A stretch of DNA of 64,000 nt from an uncultured Lachnospiraceae bacterium. GTDB taxonomy: Bacteria > Bacillota > Clostridia > Lachnospirales > Lachnospiraceae. Positions within the stretch are counted from its first letter, which is position 1, and each line of letters opens with the position of its first letter. This document shows positions 44,376 to 52,186 of this stretch, one piece after another. Under the pieces are notes generated by a model. That model saw only the letters and a list, made by a program, of their open reading frames with translations, searched no databases and was not told the origin of the DNA. The DNA lies in NCBI GenBank assembly GCA_910587715.1, contig CAJUMV010000003.1:62001-126000 (forward strand), written 5' to 3'. The translations under genes and the position numbers were made by a program.

Positions 44376-44399
44376 GCGCAGATATGGGAGGTAACAGGG

Positions 44400-46184
44400 G
44401 TGATTTTCGGAAAACACATTAATAAATATTATTTCAAACACGCACCGATTCTGCTTGTGGGTATCTTTGCGCTCATTTTTGTGGACTATTTTCAGCTGGT
44501 TCTGCCGGAACTTTACCGTATCGTGGTAAACGGCATGAACGGCAGTCTTGTGGAAGTGGGCGGGGAGCTTGTGCCCTTTACCATGGATGTGCTGTTAAAC
44601 GAAGTGTGCCGGCGCGCCATCGTGGTCATTCTGGTCATGGCGGTGGGGCGCTTTCTCTGGCGCGTCAGTTTTTACGGGGCAGCGATCAAGGTGGAAACCG
44701 ACCTGCGCAACCACATGTTTGACCATTGCAAGAATCTCTCGCAGGAATATTTTCAGGTGAACAAGGTCGGCAATTTGATGAGCCTGTTTACGAACGATCT
44801 GGACACCATACAGGAGTGTTTCGGAGACGGTATTCTGATGTTTGCCGACGCCCTGTTTCTGGGGCTGCTCGCCTTCTTTAAAATGTGGAACATGGACAGG
44901 CGGCTGACGGGGCTTTCCATGATTCCGATGATACTGTTGTTTCTGATTGGCACGGTTTTGTTCAAGGCGATGAAGGCGAAGTGGGAGGTCAGGCAGGAGG
45001 CGTTTTCCAGACTGTCCGATTTTTCACAGGAAAACTTTTCGGGTATCGCGGTGATCAAAGCTTTTGTGAAAGAATATCTGGAACTGAAAGAGTTTGAGAA
45101 ACTGAACCGGGAAAACGAGGATATCAACGTGGCTTACACCCGGATTTCCATGCTGCTTGATATTCTGACGATCCTGCTTGTGGAGTCGGTGATCTGCGTG
45201 ATCCTCGGGTACGGCGGCTATCTGGTTTACTGCGGCAGGTTTGACGCGGGGCAGCTTGTGGAATATATCGTCTACTTTAATTCCATCATCTGGCCGGTCA
45301 TGGCGGTGTCCATGCTGATTGAGAAGACGTCCAGGGGAAAGGCGTCCTTAAACCGCATCAGCGAGCTTCTGGACGCCGAGATTACAGTGAAAGACAGGGA
45401 GGATGTGACACAGCTGCGCGATATGAAGGGGGAGATCGAGTTCAGGCACCTTACCTTCCGCTATCCCGACGGGGAGACGGATGCGCTAAAGGACGTCTCC
45501 TTTACCATTCACGCGGGAGAGAGCGTGGGCGTGGTGGGAAGGACCGGCTCCGGGAAGACGATTCTCGTGGATCTGATCCTGCGCGCCTACAATGTGCCGG
45601 ACGGCACGCTCTTTATCGACGGGCACGACGTGAACACGGTTTCCATCCGCTCTGTGCGGGAGGGGTGTTCCTATGTGCCGCAGGATAATTTCCTCTTTTC
45701 CGATACCATTGAAAACAATATTTCCTTCGCGGTGGATGAAGTGGACGATGCGCTGGTGGAGCGGGCGGCGAAGCTGTCTGACGTGCATGACGACATCGTG
45801 GATTTTACAGCCGGGTACCGGACGGTGCTGGGCGAGCGGGGCGTGACGGTCTCCGGTGGGCAGAAACAGCGGATTTCCATTGCCCGTGCGCTGATCAAGG
45901 AGTCGGCGATATTGATTTTGGACGATTCTGTTTCGGCGGTAGATATGAAAACCGAAAAAATCATTCTGAAAAACCTTCTGGAAAACAGAAGGGGCAGAAC
46001 AACGATATTGATTGCCCACAGAATCTCCACAGTGGAGCATATGGATAAAATTATCTTTATAGATGAGGGGCGTGTCCGCGCGGTGGGCAGCCATGAAAAT
46101 CTCTATGAGAGTTGTGCGGATTATCGGCGTATGGTCGATCTGCAGCGCATGGAGGAGGAAGAAGGGGGTGAGGCAGATGTATGA
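44400..46184 (+). CDS. ABC exporter half-transporter with degenerate ATP site
   Basis: A 594-residue fused membrane-ATPase half exporter with six helices. Walker A is GRTGSGKT and the signature is VSGGQ. Walker B reads ILILDDSVS, with Asp where the catalytic Glu should be. That is the pattern of the degenerate subunit in heterodimeric exporters such as BmrCD and TM287/288. The GTG start at 44400 follows GGGAGGT (44386-44392); the longer frame upstream contains the family B hairpins and is unlikely to be translated. The stop overlaps the partner gene by 8 bases. Probably exports drugs or peptides. Confidence 0.88.
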   Translation: MIFGKHINKYYFKHAPILLVGIFALIFVDYFQLVLPELYRIVVNGMNGSLVEVGGELVPFTMDVLLNEVCRRAIVVILVMAVGRFLWRVSFYGAAIKVETDLRNHMFDHCKNLSQEYFQVNKVGNLMSLFTNDLDTIQECFGDGILMFADALFLGLLAFFKMWNMDRRLTGLSMIPMILLFLIGTVLFKAMKAKWEVRQEAFSRLSDFSQENFSGIAVIKAFVKEYLELKEFEKLNRENEDINVAYTRISMLLDILTILLVESVICVILGYGGYLVYCGRFDAGQLVEYIVYFNSIIWPVMAVSMLIEKTSRGKASLNRISELLDAEITVKDREDVTQLRDMKGEIEFRHLTFRYPDGETDALKDVSFTIHAGESVGVVGRTGSGKTILVDLILRAYNVPDGTLFIDGHDVNTVSIRSVREGCSYVPQDNFLFSDTIENNISFAVDEVDDALVERAAKLSDVHDDIVDFTAGYRTVLGERGVTVSGGQKQRISIARALIKESAILILDDSVSAVDMKTEKIILKNLLENRRGRTTILIAHRISTVEHMDKIIFIDEGRVRAVGSHENLYESCADYRRMVDLQRMEEEEGGEADV

Positions 46185-48078
46185 GTATTATCCGCTGATC
46201 GTAGTGGGTGCGATAGTCGGGCTGTTCTCTCTTGTCGTTATGATCGCTTACCTGACGGTAAAAGATAAAAAGCAGACGATGGGGTTTGAGAGGCAGATCG
46301 GCGACAGAGAGATTATGGGGCGGCTTCTGCATTACGCAAGACCGTATCTGCCGCGGTTTCTTCTGGTGGGCGTCGTCATGCTGCTTACCATCGCCTACGA
46401 TGTGGTTTCCCCCTTCATCATCGGACGGATTGAGGAGATCGTCGCTGGAGATTTTAAGATGCCGCAGATTTACCGGGCGATGGCGGTCTATGTGAGCATT
46501 CTGATCGTCTCTATGGTGTGCGCATATATACAGGCGGTGGTGCTGCAAAAGACGGGACAACGGATTATTTCCGTCATGAGGGAAGACCTGTTTGTGAAGA
46601 TAGAAAGCCTTTCCCACGAGCAGCTAAACGAGATACCCGTCGGAAAGCTTGTGACACGTGTGACCAACGACACCAACGCAATCTCCATGATGTTTACGAA
46701 TCTGCTTGTCAACTTCGTGAAAAATATATTCGTGATTGTGGGAGTGTTTGCGGCAATGCTTGTGTTAAGCTATGAGCTGACGCTGATGATTCTCTGCTTT
46801 GTGCCTTTTATCGTACTGTTTACGGTGATTTTCCGCAAGTTTTCGAGACGCGCCTACCGGAAGGTGAAGGACTGCACCACGGATATCAACACCTATCTTT
46901 CGGAAAATTTGTCGGGCATTAAGATAACTCAGATTTTTAACAGGGAAGAGGCGAAAATGCAGGATTTCCGGGAAAAGAGCAACGCGCTGGGGCGGGCAAA
47001 GCAGGAGCAGATACTGGTGTTTGGCATTTTCCGCCCGCTGGTGTATATGCTCTATGTCAGCTCCATTCTCTGCCTTTTGTATCTGGGCGGCAGAGGGTAT
47101 CTGGAAAATCAGGTGTTTATGGGACAGGTGATCACGAGCGGCATGCTGGTGTCTTTCTACATGTATATTTCAAAGTTTTTTAACCCGATCCAGAATCTGG
47201 CGGAGCAGTTTAACTGGCTGCAGTCGGCGCTTGCCTCGGCGGAAAAGGTCTTTACGATCATGGATCTGGAGCCGCATATTCAGGATGCGCCGGACGCGGT
47301 GGAGCTGGAGACGGTGAGGGGTGAGATCGAGTTTCGGGACGTGTGGTTTTCCTATGTGGAGGGAGAGTGGGTGTTAAAGGGCGTTTCCTTCCATGTGATG
47401 CCGAAGGAGACGGTTGCCTTCGTCGGTTCCACAGGTTCCGGCAAGACGACAATCCTGTCGCTCCTTTGCCGGAATTATGAGTTTCAGAAAGGGGAAATCC
47501 TCATAGACGGGATTGACATACGAAAGATCAAAATTTCTTCCCTGCGCAGGCATTTCGGACAGATGCTGCAGGATGTATTTCTGTTTTCGGGGACGATCCG
47601 AAGCAATATCGCGCTGCGGGCGGAACATATTTCCGATGAGGAGATCAGGGAAGCGTGCCGCTATGTGAACGCGGATCATTTTATTGATAAACTGGAAAAA
47701 GGGCTGGATGAGGAAGTGCGGGAGAGGGGAAACAATTTTTCGGCGGGACAGCGGCAGCTTTTGTCTTTTGCAAGGACCATTGTGCATAAACCGGCGGTGA
47801 TGATTCTGGATGAGGCGACGGCGAATATTGATACCGAAACGGAGCTTCTGATTCAAAATTCACTGGAAAAGATGCAGAATATCGGAACGATGCTGATGGT
47901 GGCGCACAGGCTGTCCACGATTCAGAACGCGGATCAAATTGTTGTACTGTCCCATGGAAAAATCGTAGAGCAGGGAACCCATCAGGAACTGCTTGGAAAG
48001 CGCGGAAAGTATTACCGACTCTATCACTTACAATATCAGAGGGAGGAAATGGCGCGGGAGAGAGGCGGAGTTAACTGA
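46177..48078 (+). CDS. ABC exporter half-transporter with canonical ATP site
   Basis: A 633-residue partner of the preceding gene. An extra N-terminal helix (YPLIVVGAIVGLFSLVVMIA) precedes the usual six. Walker A is GSTGSGKTT, the signature is FSAGQ, and Walker B is VMILDEATA with the catalytic Glu. The two genes overlap and together should make one heterodimer with one active and one inactive ATP site. The start at 46177 follows a G-rich ribosome-binding region. Confidence 0.9.
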   Translation: MYEYYPLIVVGAIVGLFSLVVMIAYLTVKDKKQTMGFERQIGDREIMGRLLHYARPYLPRFLLVGVVMLLTIAYDVVSPFIIGRIEEIVAGDFKMPQIYRAMAVYVSILIVSMVCAYIQAVVLQKTGQRIISVMREDLFVKIESLSHEQLNEIPVGKLVTRVTNDTNAISMMFTNLLVNFVKNIFVIVGVFAAMLVLSYELTLMILCFVPFIVLFTVIFRKFSRRAYRKVKDCTTDINTYLSENLSGIKITQIFNREEAKMQDFREKSNALGRAKQEQILVFGIFRPLVYMLYVSSILCLLYLGGRGYLENQVFMGQVITSGMLVSFYMYISKFFNPIQNLAEQFNWLQSALASAEKVFTIMDLEPHIQDAPDAVELETVRGEIEFRDVWFSYVEGEWVLKGVSFHVMPKETVAFVGSTGSGKTTILSLLCRNYEFQKGEILIDGIDIRKIKISSLRRHFGQMLQDVFLFSGTIRSNIALRAEHISDEEIREACRYVNADHFIDKLEKGLDEEVRERGNNFSAGQRQLLSFARTIVHKPAVMILDEATANIDTETELLIQNSLEKMQNIGTMLMVAHRLSTIQNADQIVVLSHGKIVEQGTHQELLGKRGKYYRLYHLQYQREEMARERGGVN

Positions 48079-48112
48079 CAGGCGGCTGTTCCTGTCAAAA
48101 GGAGAAGCTATG

Positions 48113-48850
48113 TTAACTGTGTTCCGGCGCAGAACCTGCCGTCTCCCCGTCGGTATCAGTATCCTCTGCAGCATATTGTTCCAGCAGACGCATACCGGCA
48201 GTCTCCGTTACGGGGAGCGAGAAAACCACAGACTTTGCCTTTGTGGTGAGTCCGGCTTCCTCCATAACAGCGCGCATGATAGCGTTTTTCTGTTCTTTTT
48301 TTACCACGATGAAGATAATTTCTTTCTCAGAAGCGAGGGTAACGCCTAAGAATTTGTCCGCGCTCTCCATGCCGGTGCCTTTGGCATGGATGACCGTGCC
48401 GCCGCCTGCCTGCATTTTTCTGGCGGCATCCATAATCATTTCGGTATAGCCCTGATTGGCAATGATGACTAAAAGCTCGTATTTGGTATCCTTCAAAACG
48501 GTTTCCTCCCCATTTTCAAAGTTTTCTTCTCCTGTCAGGAAACGCAATGCCCTGAGACCACCGATACTTGCCAGCGGTATGATGAACGCGACACCCGTGC
48601 CGGGAATGTCGATGCGCATTTCCCGCTCCAGACCGGTTTTTAGCTTTTTCCAGGTCCCCCGGGTGACGACGGAGAAGATAACGGCTTTTTCCGTGCCGTC
48701 CAAACCGAAATAGTCCATCAGCTCATTGGTGGCGGTGCCGTTACCGAGTGTAATGAAGTTGACGGGGACGTTGTATTTATCGTAAAATGCCGCAAATTCC
48801 CTTGTACGGTCCCTGGTGATGATGGCGGTCATCATATATAGTTCACTCAT
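48113..48850 (-). CDS. Tandem PII-like signalling protein
   Basis: A 245-residue protein with two PII-like halves. The N-terminal half (about 1-100) has MMTAIITRDRTREFAAFYDKY and the C-terminal half (about 122-225) has YELLVIIANQGYTEMIMDAA and EKEIIFIVVKKEQKNAIMRA. The first half lacks an obvious T-loop tyrosine site. Such proteins pair with DUF1538 membrane proteins, as here, in the way GlnK pairs with AmtB. It probably gates transport in response to a nucleotide or metabolite (inference). Convergent with the ABC exporter. Confidence 0.78.
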   Translation of the reverse strand: MSELYMMTAIITRDRTREFAAFYDKYNVPVNFITLGNGTATNELMDYFGLDGTEKAVIFSVVTRGTWKKLKTGLEREMRIDIPGTGVAFIIPLASIGGLRALRFLTGEENFENGEETVLKDTKYELLVIIANQGYTEMIMDAARKMQAGGGTVIHAKGTGMESADKFLGVTLASEKEIIFIVVKKEQKNAIMRAVMEEAGLTTKAKSVVFSLPVTETAGMRLLEQYAAEDTDTDGETAGSAPEHS

Positions 48851-48871
48851 GGATATCCTCCTGCCTGATTG

Positions 48872-48936
48872 CTAGTACATCAAATGAAAATTCATTCTGC
48901 GTCATATAGCTAGAAACTTAATATACGATGTACTAG
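48872..48936 (-). other. Intercistronic nested hairpin between the DUF1538 and PII-like genes
   Basis: CTAGTACATC (48872-48881) and GATGTACTAG (48927-48936) form a perfect 10-bp outer stem that begins at the DUF1538 stop codon. Inside is AATGAA/TTCATT. There is no T run. It may adjust expression of the downstream PII-like gene or protect an mRNA end. Confidence 0.5.
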
Positions 48937-50492
48937 AGCTCTATAATAACATCTTCCGTCTCCGGTGTGGCTGTCGGAGCCAGCCCTGCAAGCTGTCCGG
49001 CAAGACGGCGTTTCCTGCTTCCCGTCGCTTTCTGGCGCTGGGAGAGCAGCCCGAGGAGCTGTATGGTGATAAGCGGCGTCATGGCGACCATAGCCACAAT
49101 GCCGAAAGCATCCGTCACGATGCTGCCGCCGACCGCACTGCATGCACCCTGCGCAAGCGGGAGCAGAAATGCCGCGGTCATAGGCCCGGACGCCACGCCG
49201 CCGGAGTCAAAGGCGATGGCAGTGTATATTTTCGGCACGAAGAAGGAAATGCCGAGGGCAAAGGCATAGCCGGGAATGAGAAACCACATGACGGAGATGC
49301 CTGTCAGCACGCGCAGCATGGCGATGCCGAGAGAAATCGCAACGCCCACCGAAAGGCAGGTCCCCATGGAAGCAGCAGAGATAGCGCCATCGGTGATTTC
49401 TTCTACCTGTTTGTTCAGCACGTAGACGGCAGGCTCCGCCTTTACGATAAAGAAACCCATAACCATCGCGATCGGGATTAAAAACCACGGATTCGATGAG
49501 GAGCCCAGTATCTGCCCCAGATAGTTTCCGGCGGGCATAAAGCCCACATTTACGCCTGTCATAAACAGCACCAGACCGATGTAGGTATAGGCAAGACCTA
49601 TCAGCATTTTCGAGAGGGTGCGTCTGGAGAGCTTCAGCACCGCCAGCTGAAACAGTCCGAAGAAAAGCACAATGGGGAAGAGGGAGACTGCGATTTCTAT
49701 TATGTAAGTAGGAAATCCCTGATGGAACAGTGACCACAGTTCCACGGAAGTCTCCACGGAGGGAATGACCGGCGGCACATAGCTGCTTTCGCCGGGGCGA
49801 TAAATCATGCCGAGAATCAGGACGGACACGATGGGACCGATGGAGCAGAGCGCCACCAGACCGAAGCTGTCGTCCGCGGCATGGCGGTCGTTACGAATGG
49901 CGGCAACGCCCACACCAAGCGCCATGATGAAGGGTACTGTCATAGGACCGGTGGTCACACCGCCGGAATCAAACGCCACACTCAAAAAATCATCCGGCAC
50001 GAAAAGCGCCAGCACAAAGACCAGAATATAAAAGAAGACAAGCAGGGGCGGCAAGGGAATGCGAAACAGCATACGAAGCAGGGCGATGACCAGAAAAAGC
50101 GCCACGCCGCCTGCCACCGCGCCAATCAGGATTGCGTTCGGAATAGAAGGCACCTGTCCGGCAAGCACCTGTAGGTCCGGCTCGGATACGGTGATAATAA
50201 AACCGAGCAGAAACGAGAGGGAGACAATGACGCTGAGTTTTTTGCTCTTCGTCATGCAGGTTCCGACCTTTTCGCCCATGGGCGACATGGCAAGCTCCGC
50301 GCCCAGTGTGAAAAACATCATGCCGACAATCAGCAGCACCGCGCCGATTAAGAAGCAGAGCAGAATGCTGGGAGAGATGGGAGCCACGGAAAAGCACAAA
50401 AAGAGCACGATGACAATGATCGGCAGCACCGCCACCAACGCCTCGCGCAATTTTTCAATCAGTTTTCCGCGTAAAATGATTTTTGCCTGCAA
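48933..50492 (-). CDS. DUF1538 domain-containing membrane protein (tandem)
   Basis: A 519-residue integral membrane protein with about twelve helices arranged as two homologous halves. Each carries a near-identical motif, SVAFDSGGVTTGPMTVPFIM and IAFDSGGVASGPMTAAFLL. DUF1538 proteins are presumed transporters of unknown substrate. The TTG start at 50492 is set by AGGAGGTGG immediately upstream. The next gene encodes a tandem PII-like regulator. A promoter of the form TTGTCA, 17 bases, TAAGAT lies just upstream. Confidence 0.87.
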   Translation of the reverse strand: MQAKIILRGKLIEKLREALVAVLPIIVIVLFLCFSVAPISPSILLCFLIGAVLLIVGMMFFTLGAELAMSPMGEKVGTCMTKSKKLSVIVSLSFLLGFIITVSEPDLQVLAGQVPSIPNAILIGAVAGGVALFLVIALLRMLFRIPLPPLLVFFYILVFVLALFVPDDFLSVAFDSGGVTTGPMTVPFIMALGVGVAAIRNDRHAADDSFGLVALCSIGPIVSVLILGMIYRPGESSYVPPVIPSVETSVELWSLFHQGFPTYIIEIAVSLFPIVLFFGLFQLAVLKLSRRTLSKMLIGLAYTYIGLVLFMTGVNVGFMPAGNYLGQILGSSSNPWFLIPIAMVMGFFIVKAEPAVYVLNKQVEEITDGAISAASMGTCLSVGVAISLGIAMLRVLTGISVMWFLIPGYAFALGISFFVPKIYTAIAFDSGGVASGPMTAAFLLPLAQGACSAVGGSIVTDAFGIVAMVAMTPLITIQLLGLLSQRQKATGSRKRRLAGQLAGLAPTATPETEDVIIEL

Positions 50493-50609
50493 AGAGCCAC
50501 CTCCTATGTTATTATCTTATAATGAATCGGGACGCTTGACAAGTCTGAAAAGCAATCTCCCCAAACGACATTCTCCGCGCGAAGGTTCGATGCGGCGCAA
50601 GTGTGCGGC

Positions 50610-50638
50610 TTGCGAAGCGGGTGGGAAAATGCTATATT
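50610..50638 (+). promoter_or_regulatory. Promoter of ruvB
   Basis: TTGCGA at 50610-50615, a 17-base spacer and TATATT at 50633-50638, 20 bases before the ruvB start. Confidence 0.55.
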
Positions 50639-50658
50639 GGGAATGGAGAGAAAAAAGT

Positions 50659-51657
50659 ATGGCAAACAGAATGATAGAGACAAATCTAATAGAGGAAGAC
50701 ATTAAAATAGAGGGTTCCCTTCGTCCGCAGAGCCTTGTTGACTATATTGGTCAGGAAAAGGTAAAGGATAACCTTAAGGTTTACATCGAGGCGGCGAAGC
50801 AGAGAGGGGACGCGCTGGACCATGTGCTGTTTTACGGTCCGCCCGGGCTTGGGAAGACGACGCTTGCGGGCATTATCGCCAATGAGATGGGCGTGCATAT
50901 GAAGGTCACCAGCGGTCCGGCAATCGAGAAACCCGGGGAGATGGCGGCGATTCTCAACAATCTGCAGGAGGGCGACCTGCTTTTTGTGGATGAAATCCAC
51001 CGGCTGAACCGTCAGGTGGAGGAAGTGCTGTATCCCGCCATGGAAGATTATGCCATTGACATCATGATAGGCAAAGGACCTACCGCCCGGTCTATCCGTC
51101 TGGATCTGCCCCATTTTACGCTGGTGGGAGCCACGACCAGGGCGGGGCTTCTGACCGCGCCGCTCAGAGACCGCTTTGGCATGATTCACAGGCTGGAGTT
51201 TTACACGGTGAAGGAGCTTACGGTGATCATCAGGCAGTCAGCGAAGAAGCTGGGGGTGAAGATTGATGAAAAGGGTGCCGTGGAGCTGGCGAAAAGAAGC
51301 CGTGGGACACCGCGTCTGGCAAACCGGATATTGAAGCGGGTGCGGGATTTCGCACAGGTAAAGTATGACGGCGCGATTACGGAAGAGGTCGCGAGAGTGG
51401 CGCTTGACCTGATGGATGTGGACAAGATGGGTCTGGATCATGTGGACAGAAATATCCTCATGACCATGATGGAGAAGTTTAAGGGCGGTCCTGTCGGGCT
51501 TGACACGCTGGCGGCTGCCATCGGGGAGGACGCCGGAACGATAGAGGATGTATATGAGCCTTATCTGATTCAGAACGGTTTTTTAAACCGCACGCCGCGG
51601 GGAAGGGTGGTCACCGAACTTGCCTATCGGCATTTTGGGCTTGAAATTCCGTCTTAG
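50659..51657 (+). CDS. ruvB: Holliday junction DNA helicase RuvB
   Basis: A 332-residue AAA+ motor of the RuvABC system. Walker A is GPPGLGKTTLA, Walker B is LLFVDEIHRLN, followed by TLVGATTRAGLLTAPLRDRFG and a C-terminal winged-helix domain (VYEPYLIQNGFLNRTPRGRV). The start at 50659 has GGAGAG 8 bases upstream. A much longer open frame extends upstream across the DUF1538 region and is rejected. Separate from ruvA, with its own promoter. Confidence 0.97.
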   Translation: MANRMIETNLIEEDIKIEGSLRPQSLVDYIGQEKVKDNLKVYIEAAKQRGDALDHVLFYGPPGLGKTTLAGIIANEMGVHMKVTSGPAIEKPGEMAAILNNLQEGDLLFVDEIHRLNRQVEEVLYPAMEDYAIDIMIGKGPTARSIRLDLPHFTLVGATTRAGLLTAPLRDRFGMIHRLEFYTVKELTVIIRQSAKKLGVKIDEKGAVELAKRSRGTPRLANRILKRVRDFAQVKYDGAITEEVARVALDLMDVDKMGLDHVDRNILMTMMEKFKGGPVGLDTLAAAIGEDAGTIEDVYEPYLIQNGFLNRTPRGRVVTELAYRHFGLEIPS

Positions 51658-51714
51658 GGCGGCTATAATGTAGGTGATACTGTATGTCATGCGTAGCGAC
51701 GGAGGGGCGCTCCT

Positions 51715-52125
51715 ATGTCAACAAAAACAGATACGGAAGTGATCATTGCCGGTAAGGTTTTCACTCTGAGTGGATATGAGAGTGAAGAGTACCTGCAAAA
51801 GGTGGCGTCCTACATAAACAATAAAATAGCAGAGTATAACAAAATTGACAGTTTCAGGCGGCAGCCGATGGATACCCAGAATGTGCTGCTGCAGCTCAAT
51901 ATAGCGGACGATTATTTTAAGGCGAAGAAGCAGATTGGTATTCTGGAAGAGGATCTGAAAAGTAAGAACGACGAGGTATACGCGCTGAAGCATGATTTGA
52001 TCGCGGCGCAGATGAAACTGGAAAACACCGAGAAGAGCGTTAAGAGTCTCCAGCAGGAAGCGAACGAGAATGCGAAGCAGATTGTCCGCATGGAGACGGA
52101 GCTTAAAGAACGCAAAGGGAAATAA
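51715..52125 (+). CDS. zapA: Cell division protein ZapA
   Basis: A 136-residue FtsZ-associated protein. The N-terminal ZapA domain (EVIIAGKVFTLSGYESEEYL, then VASYINNKIAEY) is followed by a long C-terminal coiled coil (about 60-136, LEEDLKSKNDEVYALKHDL). It promotes FtsZ bundling at mid-cell. It starts a run of division and wall genes: U32 peptidase, FtsW/RodA-like protein and transpeptidase. A GGAGCAG/CTGCTCC hairpin (52144-52168) lies between it and the next gene. Confidence 0.88.
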   Translation: MSTKTDTEVIIAGKVFTLSGYESEEYLQKVASYINNKIAEYNKIDSFRRQPMDTQNVLLQLNIADDYFKAKKQIGILEEDLKSKNDEVYALKHDLIAAQMKLENTEKSVKSLQQEANENAKQIVRMETELKERKGK

Positions 52126-52186
52126 TAAAACAGGAACAAAGTACGGAGCAGGTCCTAGGGTCTGCTCCTTTATGCGGAGCGATGGT

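Noticed and set aside
44310..44399. 30-residue N-terminal extension of the first ABC exporter subunit
   Set aside because: It contains the family B hairpins. GTG at 44400 has GGGAGGT at ideal spacing and begins the conserved region.
50059..50658. N-terminal extension of ruvB by 200 codons
   Set aside because: It is antisense to the DUF1538 gene and unlike any RuvB. The start at 50659 has a ribosome-binding site, a promoter and the family's usual length.
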